Shown here one piece after another: positions 19,430 to 27,968 of a DNA stretch of 64,000 nt; positions within the stretch are counted from its first letter, which is position 1, and the number at the start of each line of letters is the position of its first letter. A model generated the notes under the pieces. It saw only the letters and a list, made by a program, of their open reading frames with translations. It did not search any database and had not been told where the DNA came from. The position numbers were made by a program, and so were the translations under genes. The stretch covers positions 496,001 through 560,000 of the forward strand of contig CAVRMF010000008.1 in NCBI GenBank assembly GCA_963721905.1. Reading direction: 5' to 3'. The stretch comes from Roseiarcus sp963721905. GTDB taxonomy: Bacteria; Pseudomonadota; Alphaproteobacteria; Rhizobiales; Beijerinckiaceae.

Positions 19430-19969
19430 ATCCGACCAGATTGCGAACCTGGGCGTCGAGGCGGCCCCTTGTGGTCGAGCAGCCTCGCAGCGCCCTTGGT
19501 TTGAGATCGACTTGACTGCAAGGGTGACGCGTGATTTTCGGGAAGTGACTGGCGGCCGTGGAGGGCGGCGCCGATCGCGGCCAATCCCCCGCCTTGGGTT
19601 ACCGCAAGGCGCCTTCTCCTGAACATCAGCCTCACGTCGCTCAACTTTGAGAGACCACCGCGAAGTAGACTTGTTTTCCTTCTGTCCGAGAAAACAGTCC
19701 GTCTTGAGCCGAAAAGCAAACGACCGCGCTCCCACAACCGAGATGTCCACTGTCGCGAGCCCGAATATCCGCTTTGACGTGTGCGCCGTGACAAGGCGGC
19801 GCTTTCCAGTGGGTGCGAGCCCCACCCGGCAACCGCTCCAGCCGGAAGCAGCCTGAGCAGTCATGGAGGTGACGAAATGTCTGAAGCCTTCGCGTGCCCC
19901 CATAGCCATTCCGACCAGCCGCTGCCGGAACGCCAAAATCCACCAAGCGAACATTTTGAGAGGGTTAGT
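19430..19969. other. Intergenic region without a recognisable gene
   Basis: 540 bases between the LacI-type gene and tRNA-Asn. Open frames exist on both strands, but none shows a family motif, a convincing ribosome site or sustained codon bias. No hairpin with a T-run stands out. Confidence 0.5.
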
Positions 19970-20046
19970 TGGCTCCCCGAGCAGGACTTCGAACCTGCGA
20001 CCATTCGATTAACAGTCGAATGCTCTACCAGCTGAGCTATCGGGGA
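19970..20046 (-). tRNA. tRNA-Asn (GTT)
   Basis: The minus strand folds as a standard tRNA: acceptor TCCCCGA pairs with TCGGGGA, D-arm with AGCTCAGCTGGTAGAGC, anticodon loop CTGTTAA giving anticodon GTT, and T-arm GCAGGTTCGAACCTGC. The discriminator is G and a CCA end is encoded (19970-19972). No nearby repeat of its 3' end was found, so I see no sign that an element is integrated in it. Confidence 0.95.
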
Positions 20047-20137
20047 TCAGCCGGAGCGCGATATAGCAGAATTTGCCGCCATGGAAAGAGCGTTCTTGCC
20101 GCTTGCCGCGTCGCGGACGCGGCGCCACTTTCGGCGG

Positions 20138-21655
20138 ATGCTGGACCCCCTGAAGCTGCCGGAACTGCTGACGCCAGCCGAAATGGGCGAGGCCGACCGG
20201 CTGGCGATCGCATCCGGAACGCCCGGCATCGTGCTCATGGAGCGCGCGGGGCTCGCGGTCGCCGACGAGGCGGGGCGACGGACGCGATCCCGCGAACGGG
20301 TCGTCGTGCTCTGCGGCCCAGGCAACAACGGCGGCGACGGCTTTATCGCGGCGCGGCTGCTCGCTGGGCGCGGCTTTGCCGTCGAACTCGGCCTCCTTGG
20401 GCGGCGCGAGGCGCTGGCAGGCGACGCCGCGATCGCCGCGTCGCGCTTCGAGGGACCGGTCCGGGCGGCGGCGGAGATCGCCCTCGACGGCGCCAGCTCA
20501 GTGATCGACGCCCTGTTCGGCGCGGGCCTCGCGCGCGACATCGAGGGCGAGGCGCGGGCGATCGTCGAGCGGATCAACGCCTTCTCACGGGGCGGCGGGC
20601 CGGTGGTCGCCGTCGACGTGCCCTCGGGGCTGGACGGCGGGAGCGGCAAGATCCGGGGCGTCGCCGTCGAGGCCGCGGCGAGCGTCATGTTCTTCCGCCT
20701 CAAGCCCGGCCATCTGCTCGAGCCCGGGCGGTCGCTCTGCGGCGCGATCCGCCTCGCCGACATCGGCATTCCGGCGAGCGTGTTGCCGCGCATCGGGCCG
20801 CAAGCCTTCGTCAACGCGCCTGTTCTGTGGCGCCAAGCGCTGCGGCGGCCGGACGCCATGTCGCACAAATATTCGCGCGGCGCCGCGCTCGTCTTGTCCG
20901 GCCCCGCACACCAGACGGGCGCGGCGCGGCTCGCGGCGCGGATGGCGCTACGGGCCGGCGCGGGGATCGTTGCGGTCGCAAGCCCGCTCGACGCCGTCGC
21001 CGTCAACGCCGGCCATCTGACCGCGGTCATGGTCGCGCCCTTTTCGGGGGCCCGCGGCTTCGAGGCGCTGCTGGCGGACGAGCGCAGGCGGGCTATCGCG
21101 CTCGGGCCAGGCGCGGGCGTCGGGCCGGACCTGCGCAAGCTCGTCGCGGCCGCGCTGACCCGCCCCGCCAAGGGGCGAACGATCGTGCTCGACGCCGACG
21201 CGCTGACGAGTTTTGCGGGAGAGGCCCGGGAGCTGGCCGCCCTGATCGAGCGCGGCGGCCATTCCGTCGTCATGACGCCGCACGAGGGCGAGTTCGCGCG
21301 GCTCTTCGCCGCCGCCCGGGGCGTCGACGCCGGGGACGACAAGCTCGCGCGCGCCCGGGCGGCGGCGAAGCTCACGGGGAGCGTCGTCGTGCTCAAGGGT
21401 GCCGACACCGTCGTCGCCGCGCCCGACGGCCGCGCCGCGATCGGCTGGGACCTGCCCCCGACGCTCGCCACCGCCGGCTCCGGCGACGTCCTGACCGGCC
21501 TCGTCGCCGGCCTCGCGGCGCAAGGGCTCCCGCCCTTCGAGGCGGCCTCCGCCGCCGTGTGGCTGCACGGCGCCTGCGCCCGCTCGCTCGGCCTCGGCCT
21601 CATCGCCGAGGACCTGCCCGAGGCGCTGCCGAAGGTCTTAAGGGAGCTCGGCTAG
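20138..21655 (+). CDS. nnrDE: Bifunctional NAD(P)H-hydrate repair enzyme (epimerase/dehydratase)
   Basis: I place the start at the ATG at 20138 ('MLDPLKLPELLTPAEMGEAD'), as most homologues begin there; an upstream ATG at 20081 would add 19 residues. The 505-residue protein has an N-terminal YjeF_N epimerase domain with 'GPGNNGGDGFIAARLL' and 'DVPSGLDGGSG'. The C-terminal ADP-dependent dehydratase domain has 'MTPHEGEFARLF' and the ATP-site motif 'TAGSGDVLTGLVAGLAAQG'. Together they repair NADHX and NADPHX, damaged hydrated cofactors. It stands alone after tRNA-Asn and is clearly core-genome in codon use. Confidence 0.95.
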   Translation: MLDPLKLPELLTPAEMGEADRLAIASGTPGIVLMERAGLAVADEAGRRTRSRERVVVLCGPGNNGGDGFIAARLLAGRGFAVELGLLGRREALAGDAAIAASRFEGPVRAAAEIALDGASSVIDALFGAGLARDIEGEARAIVERINAFSRGGGPVVAVDVPSGLDGGSGKIRGVAVEAAASVMFFRLKPGHLLEPGRSLCGAIRLADIGIPASVLPRIGPQAFVNAPVLWRQALRRPDAMSHKYSRGAALVLSGPAHQTGAARLAARMALRAGAGIVAVASPLDAVAVNAGHLTAVMVAPFSGARGFEALLADERRRAIALGPGAGVGPDLRKLVAAALTRPAKGRTIVLDADALTSFAGEARELAALIERGGHSVVMTPHEGEFARLFAAARGVDAGDDKLARARAAAKLTGSVVVLKGADTVVAAPDGRAAIGWDLPPTLATAGSGDVLTGLVAGLAAQGLPPFEAASAAVWLHGACARSLGLGLIAEDLPEALPKVLRELG

Positions 21656-21721
21656 GGAAGGGCGCCACGCTGACCGCATGACTGCCGCCCGGGCTCGATG
21701 GGCCTGATCCGCCCTGCACGT

Positions 21722-22872
21722 CCTGCTATACGCCGGCTAAGCGAGAACCCGAAAATCGGCGCGATGGATCACGCGGAAATTGTCCGTGATTCGGTTGCGG
21801 AACCGCCTCCAATGTTTGGGCACGGTGTGCTGGAGGAACGTGATGATCTCCCGGCGGAACTCGGCGAAGGTCTTGTAGTCCCGGTTGTGGGTGACGTTTT
21901 CGTGCATCAAGGCCCACAGCCGTTCGATGGGATCGAGATGCGGACAGTAGGGCGGAAGGAAGTGCAGCGCGATTTTGCGGCCGGCCGCCGCAAGCCACGC
22001 TTTGACGATGCCGGCCTTGTGATAGCTGGCGTTGTCGACGAAGACGTGGATGAGGCGCATCGCGGTGTGGGTGCGCTCGATCTCGCCCAATAGCTCGATG
22101 AAGCACGGCGCGTTGACCTTCTCGACGACGAGGATCTGCGTCTGGCCGGTTTCAAGATTGATGGCGCCGTGGATATTGAGCCGGTCACGGCCCGTCGTCT
22201 GCTCCACCGCGACGGCGACGTCCTTGCGGGCCCAGCAACCGGCCGGCCTCACCTGATGGGTCGGATGAACCGCATCGACAAAGGCGACGGCCTCATCGAC
22301 GCCCATCGTGTTGAGCAGGTTCTCGTATTCGTCGATGAAGGCTTGCTGCTTGGCGTCGTCGAGGCCGCGCGGCATCGCTTCCGGCTTGCGATAGTCAAAG
22401 CCCAAGCGATGCAGCAACGCGATCAGCCCCGAGCGGCTATAGCTCAGCCCAAATGAGCGCGTCAGCCAAGCCCCGATCTTCCGCGTGCTGCGGGGACAAT
22501 CGGCGTCGATCCAATCGCCCAGAGCGATTTCCTGCTCGTCGGTAAGGCGGCTGCTGCTGCCTTCGTGGCCAAAGCTCCTCAGCCCCTCGACGCCGCCTCG
22601 CTCATACGCCCGATGCCAATCGCGAACCGTGTCGTCATCCAGCAAAAATGCCGCCGCGATGCGCTCGCAACTCCAACCCCGGTCGAGAAGCACGATAGCG
22701 TTCGCTCGGCGGGCCACCCGATGCTCGGCAAGCCCATCCCGCGCAATCCCGATCAGGGTTTGCCGGTCGATTGCTGAGAGAAACCCGTCGCGAATCACCC
22801 CTCCAGCCGAATCCCATGCGGCCGTCCCGTCAACCCCCTTCTCGCCTCCTCAGTGAGTCGGGGTATAGCAGG
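21722..22872 (-). mobile_element. IS630-family insertion sequence (first copy)
   Basis: Imperfect terminal inverted repeats bracket one transposase gene: CCTGCTATACGCCGGCT at 21722-21738 and its counterpart AGTCGGGGTATAGCAGG at 22856-22872 (two mismatches in 17). IS630 elements insert at TA; a TA lies inside both ends, so the exact boundary could be a few bases inwards. It lies just after nnrDE and opens the accessory island. Confidence 0.75.
21737..22798 (-). CDS. IS630-family transposase, single-frame
   Basis: 353 residues, full length. An N-terminal winged helix-turn-helix region ('RGWSCERIAAAFLLDDDTVR', then 'DWHRAYERGGVEGL') is followed by the DDE catalytic domain: the first Asp in 'VAFVDAVHPTHQVRPAG', the second in 'HVFVDNASYHKAGIVKAW', and the Glu in 'PHLDPIERLWALMHENV'. 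All catalytic residues are present, so it may be active. Unlike the other two IS630 genes here it has no internal frameshift. GC content is close to the host's. Confidence 0.92.
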   Translation of the reverse strand: MIRDGFLSAIDRQTLIGIARDGLAEHRVARRANAIVLLDRGWSCERIAAAFLLDDDTVRDWHRAYERGGVEGLRSFGHEGSSSRLTDEQEIALGDWIDADCPRSTRKIGAWLTRSFGLSYSRSGLIALLHRLGFDYRKPEAMPRGLDDAKQQAFIDEYENLLNTMGVDEAVAFVDAVHPTHQVRPAGCWARKDVAVAVEQTTGRDRLNIHGAINLETGQTQILVVEKVNAPCFIELLGEIERTHTAMRLIHVFVDNASYHKAGIVKAWLAAAGRKIALHFLPPYCPHLDPIERLWALMHENVTHNRDYKTFAEFRREIITFLQHTVPKHWRRFRNRITDNFRVIHRADFRVLA

Positions 22873-23259
22873 GAGAAAACAGGGAGAATTCGGCGTCTCC
22901 AACCGCGTTTTGTGGCGAAAATGCCTTGAATTCCAAGTGCTTGACCGAAAAACGTGCGGATCGTGGAACGGGAGATTAACAGGGCGATAATTCGCGGTTG
23001 TCAGGGCGGTAACAGGAGGGGAACAGGGAGCTTGCGCGAGTCCGCGAGAGGGACGTTCCGCGAGCGCGCCTCATGCGCTGGCCGCATATCATGGGTTATC
23101 TTTTGGCGCCATGTTGCGCCATGGCATTTCGGCTTCCGCTGAAAGGAAGAGAACGTCGATTCCGCTGAGGCTGGAGTGCAGATGGGGTCATTATTTGCGT
23201 GGCGGAGCGGGGGCGCGATATTGCGCAGACAAGATAATGATCCATGATCAAGGGTACGC
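22873..23259. other. Non-coding stretch rich in CAGGG words and one copy of a dispersed repeat
   Basis: From the IS630 end to about 23035 there are repeated ACAGGGAG/CAGGGCG-like words (22870-22891, 22978-23033), with no open frame of note. At 23184-23215 the sequence GGGTCATTATTTGCGTGGCGG is a partial copy of a repeat seen again at 25713 and 32041. I see no gene. Confidence 0.5.
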
Positions 23260-23529
23260 ATGTTGGACCTTCCAGACGGCCTCTATCCCTTCATCGACGA
23301 GCGATTCCCCTTGTCCGAGCTTGTGATGGTGGAGGCGCCAGCCGAGCTTGAAGCGCTTTTCAAGGCCCAAGCCGCCGCCAATGGCGTCGAGATCACGCGT
23401 GACGAGCCCGTCGAACTGAACTGCCGATCCAACGAGTACCCCGACGCGACTTTCCTGATTTACTGGCCGCTCGGCCAGCCGCGTATTTATATGCTCATGC
23501 CGAAGCGCCTTGCCAGAGGGCGAGCGTAA
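23260..23529 (+). CDS. Small hypothetical protein, 89 residues
   Basis: An ATG at 23260 with AAGGG about 10 nt upstream opens an acidic 89-residue frame, 'MLDLPDGLYPFIDERFPLSE' to 'YMLMPKRLARGRA'. I recognise no domain. It has no membrane segment or signal peptide; the C-terminal third looks like alternating beta strand ('DATFLIYWPLGQPRIYML'). It stands alone between a repeat and the restriction-modification remnant. Codon use is like the host, which supports its being real. Confidence 0.45.
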   Translation: MLDLPDGLYPFIDERFPLSELVMVEAPAELEALFKAQAAANGVEITRDEPVELNCRSNEYPDATFLIYWPLGQPRIYMLMPKRLARGRA

Positions 23530-23559
23530 AGAGCTTTCCCGCCGTCCACAACATTTTTT

Positions 23560-23574
23560 GTTCCCCTCTTGTTC
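23560..23574. promoter_or_regulatory. Candidate LexA (SOS) box
   Basis: GTTC, seven bases (CCCTCTT), GTTC. This GTTC-N7-GTTC direct repeat is the alphaproteobacterial LexA site. It follows a T-run and lies 12 nt before a 41-codon open frame and about 160 nt before the methyltransferase remnant, so DNA damage might have induced this locus. Confidence 0.5.
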
Positions 23575-23585
23575 TAACCCGCAGA

Positions 23586-23711
23586 ATGTGGCACCGTCTG
23601 AGAAATCTTTGGGGGTGGCCTGTGACTGAGTTCGCGTTTCTCCGACAACGGCTCGAACCCTCAGTCTCGCAACTCGACCTTTTGCGCGCGCTGCAAGAGC
23701 CCTCCTGTTGA
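23586..23711 (+). CDS. Short open frame downstream of the SOS-like box
   Basis: 41 codons from ATG 23586 to TGA 23709-23711: 'MWHRLRNLWGWPVTEF' then 'AFLRQRLEPSVSQLDLLRAL'. The second half looks like a genuine amphipathic helix, but no family is recognised and there is no clear ribosome site. It might be a leader peptide, the beginning of a larger broken gene, or chance. Confidence 0.25.
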   Translation: MWHRLRNLWGWPVTEFAFLRQRLEPSVSQLDLLRALQEPSC

Positions 23712-23727
23712 ACGAAGCAAAGCTTCG

Positions 23728-24731
23728 TCAGCCTTCAGTTTCATCGATCTGTTTGCCGGGATTGGCGGACTTCGGCGCGGTTTTGAAACAATCGGGGGGA
23801 AATGCATCTTCACCTGCGAGTGGGACCGGTACAGCCAAAAAACCTACCGCGCGAATTTTCCGGATGATTCTCATAACATCGCAGGCGATATTCGCGAGGT
23901 GAAGGAAGGCGACATTCCTGAGCACGATGTTCTGCTTGCTGGCTTTCCATGTCAGCCATTCTCAATCGCTGGCGTCTCAAAGAAAAACGCTCTTAATCGC
24001 CCGCATGGATTTGCGTGTGACGCGCAGGGGACGCTGTTCTTCGAGGTCGCGCGAATTATCCGTCACCACATCGACCAAAAGCATTTCCGCTGGAAAACGT
24101 AAAGAACTTGGTTAATTATGATCGCGGACGAACCTTCAGGGTCATCCACGATGTTCTCACAAAGGAACTTGGCTACCATGTCGATTTCCGCGTAATTGAG
24201 GCGAAGTCTTTTGTGCCACAGCATCGCGAGCGCATCTTCACCGCTGGTTTTGTCCAGGAGACTGACTTCAGCTTCGATACGCTGAAGCTACCCGACCCAC
24301 TAACTGGACCGAAACTACGAACCATCCTCCACTCGGCGGACGGCCGGGAAAGATCTGAGAAACCGTATACGATCGGGAAAGAGGCCCGCGTTTCCGACAA
24401 ATACACTCTCTCGCAGCGTCTTTGGACGTATCTGCAAAATTACGCGGAGAAACATCGGCTGGCGGGCAACGGGTTTGGCTTCGGACTGTTCGGGCCTGAT
24501 GATGTGGCGCGGACCCTTTCCGCCCGGTACTACAAGGACGGCTCAGAAATACTGATTCGTCAACCCGACGGTGCGCCTCGCCGATATGGTGGTGGCCCCG
24601 CGGCCGAACTTACACTAACACTCCAATCGGACCACTCAGCGGGGGCCCATCAGCAGGTTCCTTTCAGAAGCCTTGAATCACAACCATCTGCTCACGCCAA
24701 CCACTTTACGGGTCTGGACCCTAGGAACTGA
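23728..24731 (+). pseudogene. DNA (cytosine-5) methyltransferase, frameshifted and C-terminally degraded
   Basis: Motif I 'FIDLFAGIGGLRRGFE' (23740 on) and motif IV 'LLAGFPCQPFS' with the catalytic Cys are in one frame. At about 24075 the frame shifts by one base and motif VI 'LENVKNL' and motif VIII 'QHRERIF' follow in another frame up to a stop at 24729-24731. No good start codon serves the first frame, which opens after a TGA near 23623. The usual C-terminal motifs IX and X (R-x-L-T-x-R-E and G-N-A/S-V) are missing: after 'RYYKDGSEILIRQPDGAPRR' the sequence no longer fits. Such enzymes methylate C5 of cytosine in a target site to protect DNA from a partner nuclease, here probably the HNH protein that follows. 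Confidence 0.8.
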
Positions 24732-24789
24732 GTAAAGTGTCACGATAACACAAGGAGTATAAAGTCCCCACAAAACGAAGGCCGAGCAA

Positions 24790-25698
24790 GTGGCTAAAGC
24801 CATCTTAACTACAAAGATCGATCCGACCTACGACGACTTGCCGGAGCAGCGGTACCATTTTCCGCGCGCCTATCTAAGGCAGGTGGAGGCCGCGGAAGGC
24901 GACTTCGTCGTCTATTACGAGCCCCGCCGCGCCACCGGTGAACTCTCCAGCCGAGGCGGACGACAAGCCTATTTCGCCACCGCGCGCATCGTCGATGTGG
25001 TTCCTGACCCGACGCGCACGGATCATTTTTATGCGCTGATCGATTCCTATCTCGATTTCGCACGCGCCGTTCCGTTCCGGGAGGGCCAGCGCTACTACGA
25101 ATCCGCGGTCCAGCGTGAAGACGGCGCAACGAACAAGGGCGCGTTCGGACGGGCCGTTCGCGCGCTCCCTGAAGGCGAATACGACGCGATTCTGCGGGCA
25201 GGCTTTGCGAGCGTTCTCGCCGAATCCGCGACCGTCGCGCCCGACGGTTCGGCGCAAGTCAACGGCTTTGCGGAGCCCCCCGCGACCTTCGAACGTCCCA
25301 TCATCGAGCGTGTGGTGGCTCGCCCGTTTCGCGACGCGGCCTTCTCAGGATCGATCAAAGCCGCTTACGACTACACTTGCGCATTTACTGGCCTCAAGAT
25401 CATAAATGGCGGCGGGCGGAGCGAAGTCCAGGCCGCGCACATCCGGCCAGTTGGCGCCTCCGGCCCAGACTCGCTCCGCAATGGGATCGCGCTCTGCGGG
25501 ACTGCCCACTGGATGTTCGACCGCGGGTTGATTTCGATCACCGACGATCACGAACTCCTAATCGCCAATCGGAAGGTCCCGCAGCAGGTACTGCGAATGC
25601 TGAACCCCGATCGACGGCTTCTCGCGCCTCTTCGGGGAGGTCACGCGCCGCATCCGACGTTCCTTCGCTGGCATCGCGAGAACGTGTTCAAGGGATGA
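24790..25698 (+). CDS. HNH endonuclease, probable restriction partner
   Basis: 302 residues from a GTG at 24790. The C-terminal third carries an HNH motif: 'AYDYTCAFTGLKI' and 'EVQAAHIRPVGASGPDSLRN', then 'GIALCGTAHWMFDRGLISIT', with the central His pair of the beta-beta-alpha-metal fold. Residues 1-180 are of a type often seen ahead of such domains ('YHFPRAYLRQVEAAEGDFVV') and may bind DNA. Position 58 nt after the cytosine methyltransferase suggests a type II restriction pair. If the methyltransferase is really dead, a working nuclease would be harmful, so either the nuclease is inactive, or the methyltransferase breaks are sequence errors, or other methylation protects the host. Confidence 0.8.
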   Translation: MAKAILTTKIDPTYDDLPEQRYHFPRAYLRQVEAAEGDFVVYYEPRRATGELSSRGGRQAYFATARIVDVVPDPTRTDHFYALIDSYLDFARAVPFREGQRYYESAVQREDGATNKGAFGRAVRALPEGEYDAILRAGFASVLAESATVAPDGSAQVNGFAEPPATFERPIIERVVARPFRDAAFSGSIKAAYDYTCAFTGLKIINGGGRSEVQAAHIRPVGASGPDSLRNGIALCGTAHWMFDRGLISITDDHELLIANRKVPQQVLRMLNPDRRLLAPLRGGHAPHPTFLRWHRENVFKG

Positions 25699-25712
25699 AG
25701 CATAGGGCGGAT

Positions 25713-25770
25713 TGGGTCATTGTTTGCTTGGCGGAGCGGGCGTGAAAGGAACTCGAAGTCAAGGATGCGC
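25713..25770. repeat. Partial copy of a dispersed repeat
   Basis: GGGTCATTGTTTGCTTGGCG, then GAGCGGGCGTGAAAGGAACT and CGAAGTCAAGGATGCGC. The same string with few changes occurs at 32043-32103 and in part at 23184. It starts shortly after the HNH gene stop and lacks the right-hand half present in the 32 kb copy. Confidence 0.65.
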
Positions 25771-25928
25771 CCCGGGCGCTAGTCCGCGATGACGACTCGG
25801 GCCGGTCATGGGCTTACGTGCGCGGCGGGAAACTGCCGAAAATGTTCGCTGATGCTTACGACGTCGAAACGGCGCAAGTCCCAAACCGATTCCATGCGGA
25901 ATTAACTCGGATCGAAGGAGTTCTTAAA

Positions 25929-26123
25929 ATGGCGTGGATTTTTGAACCGCAGCGCAACATTGCGGACGAAGGCGACGCGGAAACGATGCACGTCCCGTGC
26001 TTGCTGGCGGACGCAACCATCGTCGCGGTTTTCGAAGGCGACGCTGGCGACGCTGAACCGGAATACGTTGGCGACGTTTCGCCGGACGCCTTCAGGTCGT
26101 TACTGGCCAGCGCGAAGGCCTAA
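25929..26123 (+). CDS. Small acidic hypothetical protein, 64 residues
   Basis: I choose the ATG at 25929, which has AAGGAG 8 nt upstream; a longer in-frame extension from 25818 has no good ribosome site. The product 'MAWIFEPQRNIADEGDAETM' to 'SPDAFRSLLASAKA' is strongly acidic. I recognise no family. The interval 25771-25928 shows nothing else convincing. Confidence 0.4.
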   Translation: MAWIFEPQRNIADEGDAETMHVPCLLADATIVAVFEGDAGDAEPEYVGDVSPDAFRSLLASAKA

Positions 26124-26217
26124 CCACGTTTTGACAGAGGGCGTCACCTTCCGCGGGCGCCGCCTTTCTCGAAACGCCGAATCGGCGCTTCACTAAGGGA
26201 AAGATGGAGTCCCGCTC

Positions 26218-26382
26218 ATGACAACGCGACATTGGGCAGTCACGGATTGCGACGGCAAAAACGAGCGTCACCCAACGCTGGCGCAATACCTTGATGAAGT
26301 GGAGCGCGGCAAGGAACACGCGCAACGCATTTGCCTTGGTTTCATCGAATGCGAGCACCGCCTCCGGCGGCGACCCCTTTAG
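26218..26382 (+). CDS. Short hypothetical open frame running into a repeat
   Basis: 54 codons from ATG 26218 (GGAG 8-11 nt upstream): 'MTTRHWAVTDCDGKNERHPT', 'LAQYLDEVERGKEHAQRICL'. The last dozen codons lie inside the dispersed repeat at 26345, so the original C-terminus may have been replaced. No recognised family; coding status uncertain. Confidence 0.3.
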   Translation: MTTRHWAVTDCDGKNERHPTLAQYLDEVERGKEHAQRICLGFIECEHRLRRRPL

Positions 26383-26445
26383 GGTCGTCCTTGAGTTCGC
26401 ATTCCTTTCGAGCAAAATCGGCCTCAAGCAATCAATGACGGATCG
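26345..26445. repeat. Dispersed repeat copy lacking the nested palindrome (empty site)
   Basis: Reads CACCGCCTCCGGCGGCGACC, CCTTTAGGGTCGTCCTTGAG, TTCGCATTCCTTTCG and on to CCTCAAGCAATCAATGACGG. The copy at 32109 has the same flanks but carries a 35-bp palindromic unit in the middle, so this is the unoccupied version. Confidence 0.65.
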
Positions 26446-26564
26446 TCGCCGGGCGCGGCGGCTGGGGCGGTGCCCACGCCTTCGCGCACGGGGACGCGGA
26501 CGCAGCGAGGTTGCGGGGTCGATTGAATAAATATCAAGGTAGTCGCTTTTGGGGTAAACTGGCT

Positions 26565-27620
26565 TAGAGCGGTTTCCGCCCGAGTTGAATCGGAAGGGGA
26601 TTCCCGAATCGACGGAAATCTGATCGATGATTTGCGCTGATTGGAGGCGGCGCGGGATGGGTCCGTTGTCTTTGGATTTACGCAAGAGGGTGATTTCGGC
26701 GGTAACTGAGGACGGAATGAGCTGTCGCGCGGCGGCGCGGCGGTTTGGCGTGAGTTTTGCCAGCGCGATCCGTTGGATGGCGTCGCTGCGCGAGAGGGGC
26801 GACTATGCTCCCCTACCTATGGGCGGCGACCAACGCTCGGGACGCGTGGAGGCGCATGCCGATTACCTTCTCGGCCTTATCTGGCGTGAACCGGACCTGA
26901 CGCTGGCCGAGATCTGCGATCGTCTGAAGCGCGTCCGCGGCGAACAGGTTTCGCCATCGATGATTTGGCGTTTCTTCGATCGGCACGACATCACGCTCAA
27001 AAAAAGTCTGCGCACGCAAGCGAGCAGGATCGCCCGGACGTCCTGCAACGGCGACGGGAATGGTTTGCCGGCCAACTCGACCTTGATCCGCTGAAACTGG
27101 TGTTCGTCGACGAGACCGGGGCGGCGACGAACATGGCGCGCCGCTACGGCCGCCGTCGGCGTGGTCGGCGTCTGCGCTGCGGCGTCCCTCACGGCCATTA
27201 CAAAGCGATCACCTTTGTCTGCGGCCTGCGTCTGAGGGGCGTCGTCGCGCCCAAGGCCTATGATCGCGCCCTGAACGCCGAGACCTTCGAAGCCTGGCTC
27301 GAACACCATCTTCTGCCGACATTGGAAGAGGGCGACATCGTCGTCCTGGACAATCTCAACGTCCACAAAAGCCCACGGGTGGCTGAAATTCTGGCGAAAA
27401 AGAACTGCACGGTCCGATATCTGCCGCCCTACAGCCCCGACTTCAACCCCATCGAGAAGGCCTATTCGAAGCTCAAATCCCTCCTGCGAAAACTCGCTGA
27501 GCGCACCGTCGCCGGCCTCGTCGCCATCCTCGAAAGTTGCGCCGATCTCTTCAAACCCCGCGAATGCCAAAACTACTTTAAGGCCTGCGGATATGACACA
27601 ACCTGAACGGATTCGCTCTA
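26565..27620 (+). mobile_element. IS630-family insertion sequence (second copy)
   Basis: Imperfect inverted repeats TAGAGCGGTTTCCGCCCGAG (from 26565) and, on the other strand, TAGAGCGAATCCGTTCAGGT (ending 27620) bracket the transposase. TA at both outer ends fits the TA target duplication of this family. Confidence 0.8.
26657..27606 (+). CDS. IS630-family transposase with A7 programmed frameshift
   Basis: The first frame (ATG 26657) encodes the DNA-binding half: 'MGPLSLDLRKRVISAVTEDG', 'MSCRAAARRFGVSFASAIRW' and 'LTLAEICDRLKRVRGEQVSP'. In the codons CTC AAA AAA AGT (run of seven A, near 27000) a -1 slip joins it to the catalytic half: 'LKLVFVDETGAATNMARRYG', 'IVVLDNLNVHKSPRVAEILA' and 'LPPYSPDFNPIEKAYSKLKS', which hold the D-D-E triad. 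The fused product is about 316 residues. This -1 arrangement on A6/A7 is well known in IS630 elements and limits transposase level, so the element should be regarded as intact, not broken. Confidence 0.88.
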
Positions 27621-27661
27621 GCTCAGGTCTTCTCATGCGCGCCGTAGGCGGCGGGGTGAGA

Positions 27662-27961
27662 ATGGACGCGATTGGTTCAGGCTCGGCGGGGAGCGACTGG
27701 ATCGACCAAGAGAATGACCTCTTGCTCGCGGACTATTTCGCGATGCTCGGCGAGGAGATGGCCGGACGCGGCTATGTGAAAGCGCACCATCGCCGAGCCA
27801 TCGTCGAGCGGACTGGACGCTCGGAAGGCTCCGTCGAGCGCAAGTACATGAATGTGAGCGCCGTATTGATAAAGCTCGGGTTGCCGCGTATCCGCGGTTA
27901 CCCGCCGAACGACCACGCGCAATTTAGGGGGCTCTCAGCCGCGAGGGCGACATTCCGGTGA
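27662..27961 (+). CDS. Orphan N-terminal domain of a nuclease/DUF3883-type protein, truncated
   Basis: 99 residues. 'WIDQENDLLLADYFAMLGEE', 'GYVKAHHRRAIVERTGRSEG' and 'SVERKYMNVSAVLIKLGLPR' match, from memory, the helical domain found at the N-terminus of many HNH- or DUF3883-containing proteins of restriction and defence loci. Similarity stops after 'IRGYPP'; the expected downstream nuclease part is absent and an IS630 element begins 8 nt after the stop. It lies between two IS630 elements and is probably a leftover of a larger gene. Confidence 0.5.
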   Translation: MDAIGSGSAGSDWIDQENDLLLADYFAMLGEEMAGRGYVKAHHRRAIVERTGRSEGSVERKYMNVSAVLIKLGLPRIRGYPPNDHAQFRGLSAARATFR

Positions 27962-27968
27962 TCAACCA

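Noticed and set aside
19430..19969. Minus-strand frames as a decayed transposase or enzyme
   Set aside because: I could not find any conserved motif; left as non-coding.
19970..22872. tRNA-Asn as attachment site of the accessory island
   Set aside because: The 3' end of the tRNA points to lower coordinates, away from the island; no second copy of its 3' end and no integrase gene were found.
22870..23035. Repeated CAGGG words as a CRISPR-like array
   Set aside because: Words are 6-8 bases, irregularly spaced, without constant-length spacers or cas genes.
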